Program-made: the position numbers and the translations under genes
From: Jacaranda mimosifolia
Taxonomy: Eukaryota > Streptophyta > Magnoliopsida > Lamiales > Bignoniaceae
Assembly (NCBI GenBank): GCA_018894105.1
Contig: CM032127.1
Span: 34,182,760 to 34,246,759, forward strand
Direction: 5' to 3'
DNA length: 64,000 nt
Part shown: piece by piece, positions 35,210 to 47,232 of the stretch
Layout of the letters: each line of letters opens with the position of its first letter
Position numbering within the stretch: position 1 is the stretch's first letter
The notes under the pieces: model-generated
Told to the model about the DNA's origin: nothing
Databases searched by the model: none
What the model saw: the letters and a program-made list of their open reading frames with translations, nothing else

Positions 35210-37770
35210 ATTGGGGCCTTACAACGTTCAAAATAAGAAATTACAAAATGAAAACTTCCTAGTTGGAACCAACATCTTCTCCTCGACTCTCCCGAACAGC
35301 AACCTCCGCCACAACCTCATAGACAGCTTTGTCAAGCTCATTAGTTGTGCCAATACCAATATCCAAAGGCAGATCCTGGACCTCTTACTCAGGTCCAGAT
35401 TGGGGCACACCTAGCTAGTTAAGATGGTCCATCTTCTTTCGTTAGCAACATATGTTCCTTATCAGGGAAGTAATCTGCTACATTCACTTCTTTATTCTTG
35501 ATGTGTAGAGCAAAGTCGCTTGCAAAAGAAAATTTCTTCCATACTACAGTAACCCTGGGGTGCAGAGGAGTTCCACTCTTTTCGACGGGAGCGTTCTCAT
35601 AGAAAGCCTCAAGATGCTCATTCTTCAGGACATCAAGCTAAGCTTTGTCCTCTGCTCAAAAGTTATAGCCAAGGAACTCAAGTTGCTTCACTGCTTTCTC
35701 GAACGCTTCCTTGGCATCATCCATGCTAAAGGTCACGCTGGCATTGGTAAACACCGAGCTAAGCATAAACAACTACATGACCTCCTTCCGAAAGCTAAGG
35801 CAGGGCCTTGAAAAACTCATCCCTAGCGTAGCGTAATCAACTTTCATATCCCTAAGCTCGATCGATAAAGAAGCCTTTTGGATCGAATTTAGTGACTTCT
35901 TCAATTGCTTCTCTGCTGACTCCTATCATGGACAGAGCCAAAAGTTCAACATATTTTTCTTTGAGCTGCTTGGTCATCCTTGCCACTCTTGACTCTAGTG
36001 ATGCGACCTTTGTCTTGGTCAGATCGTTATGCTCTTTCTCTAATTCCCCGCGTCTCTTCTCTAGCCTTTGCCGATTAGTCTCACATAACTCATATCACCG
36101 GTAAAGATTATATCCCCATTGCCGGCCTTGCAAAACATTAAACACATCATCAAAAGTTCACAAAAATAAAAATAGTAAATTCGACGAGAAACTTGCTATA
36201 TTTGTGTGATAAACAAATGCCTTCACAGAATCATACTGCTCGTGGTTAAACATATTGACCTGGCTCCACTGAAACAAACTAGTTGTAAGAACGACCAGAG
36301 GACTCACCATCGTCGGACTCGCACCAATCATGATCGTGGTATTTGGCACCCAACCTTTGGGCCAAAGCGTGGTTCAGGAATAATGGGTAGATTGCATAAA
36401 CGCTCGGTTGGGAGCATCTCACAAGTAGCTGTGTCGAGATCTGTAACTTTCTTTTTTCCTTTCTCAGCTACATTCTTCTTAGCAGCACGTTGAGCCTTAA
36501 CCTCTGTTGCCTTATTTTTTTGTTGAGAAGTAAGGCTACTTATTACTCCCAGGCTATGAGGAGCAGGCAATGGACTAGGTTAGGTCACTTGCTCAACCCC
36601 AACTACCAGTTGTGCTGCACCCCCGACAAGCCATCACGGCCTCACGCCGCTCTTATGCTCTTTGCTGTTTTTGCATTATGATCTGCCTAGCACGATTCAT
36701 GACTGGTTGACTTGCAGCAACCCATAATTTTCTATCAAAAATATGTCTTAATGGATAATAATAATGAATCAAACAAGTTAGGGAAGTTAGTTCTACCTAA
36801 ACATGCGTTAGCGTGCAACCTCAGTGGGGCAGTTGAAAATCCTGCGAGGACGAAGTTCCTCTCTTTTATAAACTCCGAGGCATCCATCTCACCAAACTCG
36901 AGGAGATCTCGGATGAAAATATTATCCCATGATAGGTTTTCGTCAGTATTCATCTCAACCTTACCCATCATCTGCCCTCGAGGAATGTTAAATCTGATCC
37001 CATTTGGAGATCAGACATAGAAGTTTATTTCCTTCCATTTTTGGCTATGGGAGGGGGATGGGGTTCCAAAAAATTTTCTATGAGGTCGCGCAATCAAATA
37101 GTAAAATCCTGACTCCTCTACAAGGCTTGACTTTTGAGACATCAGGTGATGAAAGAAATTACTAAAATTAGCCCAGAAAGGGGCTTGGTCGTGAATTGTC
37201 ATCAAAATAATGAAACCACATAAAAGTGAAAAATGATTAGGTAGAAGTTAAGTTATACAAATATAGAGACCTCTCAACATGTCGGTTACAGGCTCAGTAA
37301 GAGGAAACCTAAGTCCACATTTTAAGGTATCCTTGAAAACAGTTATACATCCCTCAAGTGGTGTATGCATTCTATCTCCTGCCTTAGGTTTAATCAACCC
37401 AAACTTATCTGGAATGCAGAATTTTTGCCCTTATCAACCTTAAATTATTGGACAATATCTTAGACATAATTTCACTATAGTACGCAGTAGTAAAAAGCCT
37501 ACTCCTCGATTGGGAAGGCTAGTCGGCCTCCCCTGACGGTACCACCTCCTTGGCCATAGTTTTAGAAGGTCTAGCTTCATCAGTAATAGGACTAGAGGGG
37601 CCTATCCCTTCGTCAGCCTCTAACATCTCCTCACCGACACCTACTTCCTATAGTATGCTAAAAGAACCCAACCCCGCGCTTGGTGTCTCACTCGAACTCA
37701 CCTTGCAAATCGAGACATCGAATGACCATGTAGCCTTCGAGTTAGAACTTAAAGTAGATATGCTATAAGT
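35210..37770 (-). pseudogene. Antisense gene of element D (gypsy-type putative transposase domain, coiled coil)
   Basis: This lies opposite to pol between integrase and 3' LTR. Read on the minus strand: an acidic N-part near 37600-37768, then FYYLIARPHRKFF in 37011-37205, then WDNIFIRDLLEFGEMDASEF in 36735-36971, the text typical of the plant gypsy-type transposon domain PF04195. A Lys/Ala-rich stretch is at 36328-36570. A coiled-coil segment follows near 35900-36080 (KRRGELEKEHNDL) and a C-terminal part near 35800 (DEFFKALP), matching EEFFKKLP in element A. An intron at about 36127-36196 sits at the same codon as those of A and B, with a GC donor. Several stops make it a pseudogene. Function unknown. 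Confidence 0.6.
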
Positions 37771-37925
37771 ATAAACTATTTAGAAAACTAAAGCAGGAAG
37801 GAAGAAGACTTAGGAAGGATATGCACAGAAAACTATGGATCGAAGATTGCTCAAACTCGACCAAAAATGCATAAAGCTTGACCTATATTTGATGAGATAA
37901 AGTAAAAAGTGAACAGTCAAAACAA

Positions 37926-37934
37926 CTATTTATA
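37926..37934 (-). promoter_or_regulatory. TATA box of the antisense gene in element D
   Basis: The minus strand reads TATAAATAG, at the same relative place as in elements A and B, upstream of the antisense gene and just inside the 3' LTR. Confidence 0.55.
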
Positions 37935-38279
37935 GGCAAACCCAGAATGTTAATTGGTTAACTGACCAAGCAATCGACTAGTCAATGCGTAACTGTAGGT
38001 CATTAGAGCACAAATACCAGCATAATCGTCGAAAAATAGTTCCCGCATTCAAAACCCTGGTCGAGATTTGAAAACCTATTCTTGCCTTCAAAAACATCAC
38101 CCGTTTGATTGAGTACACTACCAATCAATTTCTACCTCTTATTATAGTGTGCGCTTCAGGGGGCATGCAAGAAGGAAGTTTGAGCTTGATGCAAATGGCT
38201 AAAATATCATCTCCTCATTGACTATATCACGAAAGTGCAATGCACTACTCCTTACGCCGACCTCCACATGGTCGGACTA

Positions 38280-38302
38280 CGGAGTGGGGTGGGGGGAACT
38301 CA
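38280..38302 (+). promoter_or_regulatory. Polypurine tract of element D
   Basis: GGAGTGGGGTGGGGGGAA lies directly before the 3' LTR, as expected for the plus-strand primer. Confidence 0.85.
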
Positions 38303-38997
38303 TGATATAGGTAAGCCCACATGCCAAGTAAAGATGTAGGCTTGGTAGCAATCCCAATCGAACTAAATAAAAGGTCCAAATAGGCCCATACACGTTAAGA
38401 TTTCAAGAAGCCCAAATTGATCTCTGAGGTCAAGTTTTTCTGCCTTGAAGAGGTCGACACTGGTAGACAAAGTGATAGCAGCCTGGCCGCAGAAGCATTA
38501 TTGGCAGCGCTTACCACCCACCGCATCCGCATTAAATGCGTTCGAACCATCCTCATATCCGCATTAAATGGCTTTGGCGACACATTACCTCCACATTAAT
38601 GATGATAAAGGCTCCGTCTCCAGTTAGCCTATCATTAGTAAGACTCTGGACCACATCGAAAAGACTTATGTTGACCCTACTTATAGAAAAGAAGGTCTGG
38701 ATTGTATTAGGGAGAAACCCATCTTTTCACCCCTCGCCAAACACTATAAATATCCCTTCTTTCAAAGATAAAGGTATGCTTTTACACATTTCCTAAGCCG
38801 TTACTCTGCTAAATTATCTTTAGGTCAAAAACTGACTTAAGTATCAAAGGGTCTTAGTCAAGGACCCTCTCAGCTAGCCTAATGTTTGTTCATTGGGTGC
38901 AGGATTTGACCTACGTCACCCAATTCTATTTTTCTAGTCGACTTAATTCTTCAGTTCAAAACTGAGAAGCCCAACCTTACCAAAATTGACATCCTCA
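38303..38997 (+). repeat. 3' LTR of element D
   Basis: Begins TGATATAGGTAAGCCC and ends GACATCCTCA. It keeps a TATA-like box (ACTATAAATATCCC at about 38743-38756) that the 5' LTR has lost. Confidence 0.9.
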
Positions 38998-39002
38998 GTG
39001 CT

Positions 39003-40130
39003 GTTTATGTGAACTCTAAACTTTGAAGGAGAAACGATGATAATGCCAATGAGATCTAGAACTCATAACCTTAATAACTAAATGGTCCAAGATTGAAGAA
39101 TGTGCAAAGCCACCAACCTATATCGTAATCATTTCCAACATTGGAGCTCAACCTAAAAGTGCAGCAAATGCTAGAGGAGATGCTGCATAATAAGCATTGC
39201 CTTTTGGAGATCCCAGTTTATAGTTGACATAAGAGGCATTGAAGACACTACTAGAAAACACCATTGCTCAAGTTACGGTGAAAGCAGTCGCTCAATATGT
39301 GGAAGAGTATTGCACCCAGGAGCTACATTAATCTTCTCATCGAAGTTGAGGGGCTTCATCCTTCCAGGAGCAAACTGACCGAAAAACTAATCCCAAGCTA
39401 GGTGCCATTCCTCTTTCTCCACTTCTATGGTGTATGTCCACTCCTTCCTCTAAGGAGATTCCTCTCGACAATTGCCCAAGTGGTTAGAGTCCAAACTCAT
39501 TTGTTGGTATCACAATTCTCAAGAAAAGTTGGGAACTCACACTTGCCTTTAGTTATTGCATTCCCTCGGCATAGCTTGTTCTTTGTAGCTATCTTGGTGG
39601 AGGTACTCCTTCTAGGGACAAAGATAGCTAATCTACCAAAATTTGATAGCATGGTGGACTTACAGAAGCACCTAGACAGCTTTCTGGCAAGGATGGAACT
39701 AGATGACTTAAGCAAAGTGGCATTCTGTAAGTTGTTCCACACCATACTCATTAAGCAAGCCCTGACGTAGTTGAACTAGATGCTTGTTGAATCTATCACA
39801 AATAGTGACTTTTTGGCTCAATGTTTCTTCTAAAACTTCTCCATTAATCAAAGGTATCTAAAGACAAACATACCTACTTAGCATTAAGCAAAAATATAGA
39901 GAGTCCTTGAAGAATTACCTTAATCGCTTTGTCCAAGTGGTACACGAGATCCCCTAGATCATGTGATGATTTATATCAGGTGTCAGCTATCATGCCCTTT
40001 GCCCATGTGATTCTAAAATTATGGAACCTAAAGACTGCATGAGTGAAATTGAAAGAAACTGATAGAGATGAATCACAAATTTAAAGCAAGAGATCAGAAT
40101 ATGCATATCAAGGGAGATAAAAGGTAAAAT
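39003..40130 (+). pseudogene. Degenerate gypsy gag-like relic hosting element D
   Basis: The frame 39402-39770 contains LPKFDSMVDLQKHLDSFLA and CKLFHTILIKQA, which resembles the capsid region of Tat-lineage Gag (LPKYDG.TDP..HL..F.. then CRAFP..L.G.A). Stops follow throughout. Element D is inserted just before this relic, whose left part would lie at or before 26471. Too decayed to define ends. Confidence 0.5.
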
Positions 40131-40319
40131 TTCATTCTACACCTAAGTACACAGAAAAAAGAAAAATAAAAGCACAAATTCTACTTTAAAAAATTAGATA
40201 CTAACTCAAGCATTATAGAGTTTTCACCAAAAACCTTTCTGCCTCCCTAATCGATTTTCTTTTACAAGAGGATTCAACAAATCACAAGTGTCCATTATGT
40301 TTGCAAGGTTTTGCTACAC

Positions 40320-40611
40320 TATCTCTTTTTGGTATGTTTTTATGTAATGTACGATGTACTTAAAATGCGCTTACTTATTTTCTTTAATACTCATGAATAC
40401 AATTCCTTATAACTACAACTTATATGGTAAGTACAATTTATAATCCATACATTTATACTCATAATTATCATCTTATCATAATTTTTTTCATTATTTATAT
40501 AAAAATTTAAACAAATAATACTTAAAAATAATATCATAAAAAATATTCATTTTAGTTACTATATGCTATAAAATTTTTGGCATGTGCATTGAGTGCGCCA
40601 AAATTGCTAGT
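40320..40611 (+). mobile_element. Small Helitron-type element, unit 1
   Basis: The unit ends in CTAG at 40608-40611 followed by T, preceded by a stem TTTTGGC/GCCAAAA (about 40576-40604). This fits the 3' terminus of plant Helitrons on the plus strand. The start is taken where CTCTTTTTGGTATG begins, by comparison with unit 2. AT-rich interior, no genes. Confidence 0.5.
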
Positions 40612-40628
40612 ATTGTATATAAAGCACA

Positions 40629-40862
40629 ATCCCTTTTTGATATGTTTTCAAAAATTCTTGCTAAAATGCCTCCATTATTAACTTTTAATCCTCACAACTA
40701 CTAATTAGTTTTATTTTCTTTTCTTACATTATATTATCTTAATTTTAAATAAAAACATTTAAAATATTAAAAAGTATAATAACATCTAAAAAAAGAAGAA
40801 TTTTTTATTTATTTTACATTATAAAAACTTTAACACATGCATGGAGTGTGCCAAGATTGCTA
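40629..40862 (+). mobile_element. Small Helitron-type element, unit 2
   Basis: It starts with CCCTTTTTGATATG, like unit 1, and ends ACACATGCATGGAGTGTG then CCAAGATTGCTAA followed by T, a decayed version of the terminus of unit 1. The two lie head to tail 17 bp apart. Confidence 0.45.
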
Positions 40863-41755
40863 ATTTATGTTATAGTTTAATCTCACTTAATACCTAATTA
40901 AATTCTCTAGAATGAGTTGACTATTAGACCCTTAACGTAAATTATCAACAATATCAGATTGTGTAGATATGAACTTGTTTGGAGAGGCACAAGCTTCATA
41001 ACGATAATGTGTTCAACTATCTCTATTGACTGAGGACTCTATTGATTGATGATTTGTGAGTACCTCTATAAGCATCTATAGAACTCGGGGCATGCCCTGA
41101 ACTTGTTGGTGATTGACATTGAACCCATCTAAATATTTTTTATAAAAAAGAAAAAAAAGGTATGAACTTGTTAAGTGACTGTTATAATCATTAGAATAAT
41201 TGCTTGGAAATATCCACATTTTAAGATTATTTAGTCTTCATTGAGAGAGAGAGAGAGAGATTACCTAGTCTCATTGTGTTTTATTTTAAGGTTTTTATTT
41301 TTGATTTGAAATGTGGATTGATGTGATTATTCGCTTGACAAAGTTGTTTAAAAAAGTTGATGCATTGATACTGAAAACATAATCCTCAAATTGATAAGTT
41401 GTTGCTCTTTTGGTTTTGCAAAACTCTACATAATTAGAAATAAATTAAATCAAACACGAATTTTGAATAATTAATATAAAATTTACTTGTTGGCTTAACC
41501 GATCAAAATTAATTTCTAGTTCATTAATTCCTAAAACAATTTACTTTTGCATGACAATTAATAATCTTTATTTCCATGTATTTACGTACAAAGTATTTTT
41601 AAGTATATTTATACATGTAAATATACCTTTAGATTTTGATTATCTAAATTTATTGCCACAAAATGTGTACTAAATAACCAAGATTAATTATTCTATTTGG
41701 CCATTGGAATCAATAGTTTTCAAATAAAAGTAAATTATCAATTAGAGTATGTCTC
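40863..41755. other. AT-rich spacer, no gene seen
   Basis: No supported feature except the GA microsatellite at 41243-41260. Confidence 0.5.
41243..41260. repeat. GA dinucleotide microsatellite
   Basis: Nine uninterrupted GA units. Confidence 0.9.
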
Positions 41756-42579
41756 TGATGAGGGTAAAATCTATTTCGTGAGGGTGTTGGGCTGAGATCC
41801 AATATGGTCAACCAAGTGTCAAATCGAGAGAAGTATTTTGTGAAATATTTGGGTTGAATCTTGACATCAGGCTAGCTGAGGGCTCCTCAGCTAAAACACT
41901 CCAATGCTTAAGTCAGTAAGATCGACTAGAAGATAGAACAACAGAGTAAGGGCTCAGGATGATAATGTGCATACCTTTCAAGAGGTTGGCTGTGGGTATT
42001 TGTAGCCTTCCCAATAAGGTTGATATGTCAATGATACCCTTGTTACATAGGAAAGGCATTTATTTTTACACAAGGACTTTTGAGTCTTCTCCCTCTTTAT
42101 ACTATTCCAGGTGGTGCCACCTCTAGCTTCCCAGGACAAGGTGATACACTAGAGGCGCGCTCTAGTTTGAAGCTGCTGCAAAAGGCAGTATGGGCAGTGG
42201 CATGCGCCATTAATGCGGAGGCATGTCGCCTGACGGATTATTTAATGCGGCAGAGAGGCTATCGCCTTTACTAGACCTCCTTAGTCTAGGTGGATCATTC
42301 GACAAGATATCCCCTATGTCCAGTTGACACAATGTAATATCGTCATGACTATAAGTTAAGTGAGAGTCTGCATGTCCAGATGATGGTCGACCACAATATG
42401 GTCAAATCGAGCGAAAGCTGGTATTCTCCCTTACGCGTAAGGATCCTGAGGTCGAATTGGGGTGGATCATCTATCTGGCCCATGACAAGTTAAGCCTGTA
42501 GTTAGCTTAGGCTGCCATAGACCCGCTTCCATTGCAGTCGCGTGTTATTGGGCTAGGCCTGCTGAGTCATCTGATATCA
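41756..42579 (-). repeat. 3' LTR of element B
   Basis: 824 bp. On the plus strand it starts TGATGAGGGTAAAATC and ends CTGATATCA. It aligns along its length with the right LTR. Confidence 0.9.
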
Positions 42580-42600
42580 TGATTCCCCCTACTTTCGAGT
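42580..42600 (-). promoter_or_regulatory. Polypurine tract of element B
   Basis: The minus strand reads GAAAGTAGGGGGAATCA and abuts the 3' LTR. Confidence 0.75.
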
Positions 42601-42802
42601 CCTAATTGAGGTTGTCGATGAGAAATAGTGGGGAATAGCTATTTAATAGGTATTAGGAAGGATTTTCAGTATTCGACAAGGGTTTTTAATAATCGACTAA
42701 GGTTTTGGCACATTTAATACGGTAGTTCTCCTGGGTCACGCGAAGCATCAAATGATGGCAGTGTAATTATTACGGCCGCTCAGGTTACTGCGCTCTGATA
42801 GC

Positions 42803-42810
42803 TATAAATA
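42803..42810 (+). promoter_or_regulatory. TATA box of the antisense gene in element B
   Basis: TATAAATA about 150 bp upstream of the ATG at 42962. The same spacing is seen in element A. Confidence 0.55.
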
Positions 42811-42961
42811 GTCGTGGTGACAATGTTTATTTTTACTTTTACAATATTCCAAGAGGTCAATTGAGGCATTTTCCTGCGCTATCGATCAACTGCTTTCTGC
42901 TCTAGAGCCTTGAAACATGTAAGTCTTTCTATACATATTTGGATCATACCCTATTGATATC

Positions 42962-44890
42962 ATGCTAAGGGTATTTGGTGAGGACAATAATCAAGATAGT
43001 GACAATGAGGCGACGAGGTTGGATTGGGCTTCAACTGGGGATGGGGGGTGACTCGACTAATGAGTCTAATAGTTTTTCGATCGGTAGTTCAACCTCAACT
43101 AGCTCTAATGATGAGCATGTTGGTCCAAGTTAACCATTCATTTCCCGTCGTTGGCTATTTACACCCAACCATTATAGTGAGATAATGTCCAAAATCACTC
43201 CCGCCGATCTCGCATTTATCAGACAACTTTTCCATGTTCTCCCAGAGTACGAGTTGATCGTGTCCGGACCCTTTGATAGAATGCACCGGCCCCTGACTGG
43301 ATGTATAACTGTGTTCGAGAAAGCTTTTTGATGTGGGCTGAGCTTCCCCTTCACTTAACCTGTTGTGACCTGCTAAGGTGTCTACGAGTTTTTATAAGCT
43401 AACTGTTTCCCAATTGCTTCTCGATCATATATAGTTTTGATGTCTTGATGTATATACATGACCAACCGGCCACCTTTGCTAATTTCTCCAACCTTTTCCA
43501 TATCACTATGCACCAAAAGTCGAGCAGCATCGAGGAGTAGGGTTTTTATTATCTGATCATCTGTTCTTGATGAAAGTTCTTGGTGAACCCCTCATCGTCC
43601 CATGGCCAAGAATGAAAAAAATGGTATTTGTATGTTCGAGTGCTGGGGGTTTTAATATTCCTAAAGGGTAGTTTAGAGGGCATGTCAAGATGCTTGGGAA
43701 TGAAACTTTGACCTGGACAAACAATTTTATCCGGGACTTAGTGCAGTTTGGGCAGATGGAGGCCTCGAGTTATATTGAGGAAAGGAATTTGGTTCTAGCA
43801 GGCTTGTCGTCTGCCGACTTTGGGTTACCAGCTGACGCTCAACTAGATAGATGACCTGACCATTTATTCCTAATTTATTCACTCAACTGTCTGGTCGACT
43901 CTCATGCATGCTTTCTGTACTCATGCAAATCGACAAGAGATCATGAATCAAACTCGAGCTCAAGCTTTGGCCCGTGTGCAAAGGAACCAAGAGCAACGTC
44001 AAGGTGTAGCCTCTCATCGAGAGGGAGTATCTTAGGCCATTTCTTAACCCCGAGCTTCTGCCTGTCCCTGTAGCCTCTCTAGCCCGACCAGTACCCACTC
44101 CGACCCCTAGCCCATCTGTATGATAGAAGAGGTCAGCAGTCAAGTATGGTGGACCTGCACAGAAGAAGACAACTACTAATAAAGGTAAAGGTAGAGCTGG
44201 ATCTTCTAGCCCCTTATATTTGGTTGCGGGACAACAATGAGTTATTTTAGCTGGTCAACTTGCCATTCCCTCAGTTAGGGACTGATATGGCTATTCACAA
44301 CTCCATGTCAATGATCACGTTGGGGACAAGTAGCTCCTTACCACTAAAGATGATGATGGCTAGTTTGTTCGCCTCCAAGCAGCGCAAGATGATGGATATG
44401 AGCTAAAAGGTGTGCTAAAGGCCATGTCATGTCACTCCAATATGGTAAGTGTTTAGTCGAGTATTGTATGCTAATTAAATTCTTGCTCTCATCTTTTGTG
44501 GTTTTGATTGTATCGATCAAAATTCTGTTGCAGTTTAGCCAACTTGGCTACCATTTATGCAGAAGGTTGGCACTCGCCTTCGACGAGGGTGATAGGCTCT
44601 AAGGGGGCCAGATTGAGTTGGAGGTGCTTAAGGATAAAGCCGAGTATGCTTAGATCTGGATCGAGCAGCTAACCAAGGAGTTCAAAAATAGCAATGCTCA
44701 ACTCAAGACTAAGGATGATCAGTTGCTGATTGCGGTTGCCGAGAAGAGCTTGGCAGAGGAATTGCTGAAAAATGCCAAAGTGGATGCCTAGACCTATTAT
44801 GATACTGGTCGAGCTCATGGCTACAATAGCGTGCTCAACTTTGCTCGAGGGGAAATCACAAGGACACTACCTAACATTTGACGAGAAGCA
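42962..44890 (+). pseudogene. Antisense gene of element B (gypsy-type putative transposase domain)
   Basis: The ATG at 42962 opens MLRVFGEDNNQDSDNEATR, aligning with the antisense gene of element A. The domain segment LPEYELIVSGPFDRMHRP, then GCITVFEKAF, lies at about 43238-43330, and VQFGQMEASSYIEERN near 43740. An intron at 44445-44533 (GTAAGT to TTGCAG) joins HSNM to FSQLGYHLC in frame, exactly as in element A. After it come Glu/Lys-rich coiled-coil-like text and GYNSVLNFARGEI near 44820. Stops interrupt several exons. The product's role in the element is unknown. Confidence 0.6.
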
Positions 44891-44946
44891 ATTCCACAGT
44901 TCATTCGGGCTAAAAGGCCCTTGTTTCTCAACTTAAAGAAATTTTT

Positions 44947-45525
44947 GATCGATTGCGGGATCATCTACAAATGATCAACGCGTTTATTTAGTTAGGCCAA
45001 AAAGCCTTTATTACACAGCCCAAAGCCATTGTTTTGATCGACTGTGGGGTTGATTACAAACGATCAGCTTGTTAGTTTGATTGGGCTAAAAAGCCTTTAT
45101 TATGCGGCTTGAAGCTGCTGTTTTGATTGACTGTAAGGTCGATTACAAACGAACAACTTGTTTGTTTGATTAAGCTAAAAAACCTTTATTATGCAACTCG
45201 AATTCGTTGTTTTGATCAATTGCGGAGTCGATTACAAACGATCAGCTTGTTTGTTTGATTGGACTAAAAAGCTTTTATTACGTAGCTCAAAATCACTGTT
45301 TTGATCGACTGCGGGGTCGATTATAAACGATCAGCTCGTTTGTTTGATTGGGCTAAAAAGCCTTTATTACTCATCACGAAGTCACTATTTGATCGACTGC
45401 GTGGTCGATTACAAACGATTAGCTTGTTTGTTTGATTGGGCTAAAAAGCCTTGATTACGCAACTTGAAGCTATTATTTTGATCAACTGCCAGGTCGATTA
45501 CAAATGATCAGAGCCTCTAATTACA
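44947..45525. repeat. Tandem array, 89-bp unit, about 6.5 copies
   Basis: Units start GATCGACTGCGGGGTCGATT or close variants at 44947, 45036, 45125, 45214, 45303, 45391 and 45480: period 89 with one of 88. Each contains TTTGATTGGGCTAAAAAGCC. Homologous to the shorter 82-83-bp array in element A. Hypervariable 3' regions of Tat elements are known to seed satellite DNA. Confidence 0.9.
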
Positions 45526-45599
45526 TGTGCGAATAGGTAGTTCCATAAATGTAAATAATTTTACTGATTTGAACTGATACTGTAGTATAGTGGAAACTT

Positions 45600-46660
45600 T
45601 GAGTCTCTTCACACATAGAATTTCTTCAAATTCACCGTATTCCATGGTCGAGGGAATTTGTTGCTAGTCATTTTTGTGAATTGGTATGTGTTGTGCTTTA
45701 CTACTTTAACCATCGAATAAAGGTCATCCCATTTTGGGATGAGTTTCCCTATATTCTTTGAGACTTCGACCTTTTTGAGGACGAGGTCACCAACTTTGAA
45801 GCTCCTTGGATGGGCTCATTTGTTGTAATGTTGCGCCATCTTCGACTTGTCGCACTGCACTATTGCGTAGGCCTGTTGACGTAACTGATCGATTATTTCC
45901 AGGTCAAATTCTCTTTTAGAGTCATTCTTGATAGGGTTGTGATGGATTAACTTAGCGGTATGTTGTATCAGTTATGTTGAGATAACTGCCTCTAATCTGT
46001 AGAACAAATTGTATGGACTGTGACTCGTGGCTATTTGGGGGGTTGTTCTATATGCCCATAGTATCCTGGGGAGGTCATCTACCTAGCTTGTTACAGTTCC
46101 TTCAAGTCGAGTTTTGAGGTGGTCAATGACCACTCTGTTCATGACCTCCATTGGGCCATTAGCTTGGGGGTTCCCACTGAGGTGAAATGCTGTCGAATCC
46201 TATAGGTTTCACATCATCTCCTGGTGTTTTTTCTCTGAAACTATCTCCCATTTTCGGATATCAACACTTTGGGTTGACCAAAGCAACAGATAATATTTTT
46301 CCATATAAAGCTTTTGATAGCTGCATCAGTTATCTTGGGAACTACTTCTATGTTAAATCCCATTAGTCGAATGGCCATGTGATCTAGATGGGTACCATCA
46401 TTGCTACGGCCAGTAGGGAATGTTCGAGTGGACTTGACAGGATGGGCATCTCTGGGCAAAGTCAACTACATCTTTTAACAAAGTTGGCCAAAAATACCCA
46501 TACCTAAGTGGACTTCGTGCAGAACCTCGCGAGCTTGATCTGGTGTAAGCAACCCAACGGCGGTCCAAATATTGACCACCTATAAAGCTGACCATGGTCG
46601 CCTAGCGCAAATTTGGTTGCTTGGCCTCGTAGTCTATGCATCTAGGCTTTATCCTCTGGG
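45600..46660 (-). pseudogene. Integrase relic of element B
   Basis: The C-terminal text (SFKVGDLVLKKVEVSK-like) lies at about 45760-45810 on the minus strand. A core fragment is in 46241-46465 with KITDAAIKSFIWKNIICCF and FGQPKVLISENGR, where the second catalytic Asp of SDNG is replaced by Glu. The zinc-binding region has DVVDFAQRCPSCQVHSNI at 46404-46595. Pieces are out of frame with one another. Confidence 0.7.
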
Positions 46661-46738
46661 GCTATTCTATCTCTTATGTAGGCCTTTATTTCGTCCTGCC
46701 AGGAAAGAGATACCTCTTCAATCTGCCCCCACTAAGTT

Positions 46739-47190
46739 CTAGTCGAAAACATTTATGGTGGGTTCACTGGCGTCCAGAAATGTTATTATTCTGCTTCTAG
46801 TCCCTATCGTTGAGCTAGCAAACTTTGACAGTGCGTCGGCGTGTTCATTTTCTACTCGTGGAACTTGACTGAGGTTGAATTTTTTGAATTGTTGTTGGAT
46901 CTTCTTCACTTTAGCAAGATATTTAGTCATTGTGGTCTCTTTGGCTTCAAAGTTCCGTTCAACCTGCTTTGTGACCAGCTGGTAGTCAGTGAAGGCTACT
47001 AGTTGCTCAACTCCTCTGTCTGCGGCCATCCTCATGCCAGCAAGGAGAGCCTCGTACTCTACTTCATTGTTTGTGATAGGGTAGTCAAGTTTTACTGCGA
47101 AGTTATATTTCTCTACCTGCAAAGATCACAAAGAAAAGGCAATTCTTCCTCCCGAAGAGGTTGTAGATCCATCAACATGCAATATCCACA
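46739..47190 (-). pseudogene. Archaeal-type RNase H of element B
   Basis: Open frame 46739-47122 (127 residues) contains YPITNNEVEYEALLAG (catalytic Glu), VAFTDYQLVTKQV (Asp) and, at the end, VENEHADALSKFAS, the region with the last conserved Asp. The preceding DGST motif lies just upstream, around 47160, behind a frame break. It is the best preserved aRNH in the window. Confidence 0.75.
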
Positions 47191-47232
47191 AGAAGGTGTC
47201 CTGGCCAACTTGGTTAGGGAAGGTCAAGCCTC

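Larger units (their letters stand above)
26472..38997 (+). mobile_element. Full-length Ty3/gypsy Tat-lineage element D
   Basis: Both LTRs, a primer binding site, gag, protease, RT, RNase H, archaeal-type RNase H, integrase, an antisense gene and a polypurine tract are recognisable in order on the plus strand. The 5-bp target duplication GTGCT (26467-26471 and 38998-39002) is perfect, proving a single insertion event. The element is 12.5 kb long, of which about 1.6 kb (29004-30592) is a later insert. All genes carry stops or frameshifts, and the two LTRs differ by many substitutions and indels, so the insertion is old. It landed in another gag-like relic that continues at 39003. Confidence 0.9.

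Noticed and set aside
44947..45525. CRISPR-like regular repeats
   Set aside because: Whole 89-bp units are repeated with no unique spacers, and the context is a plant retrotransposon.
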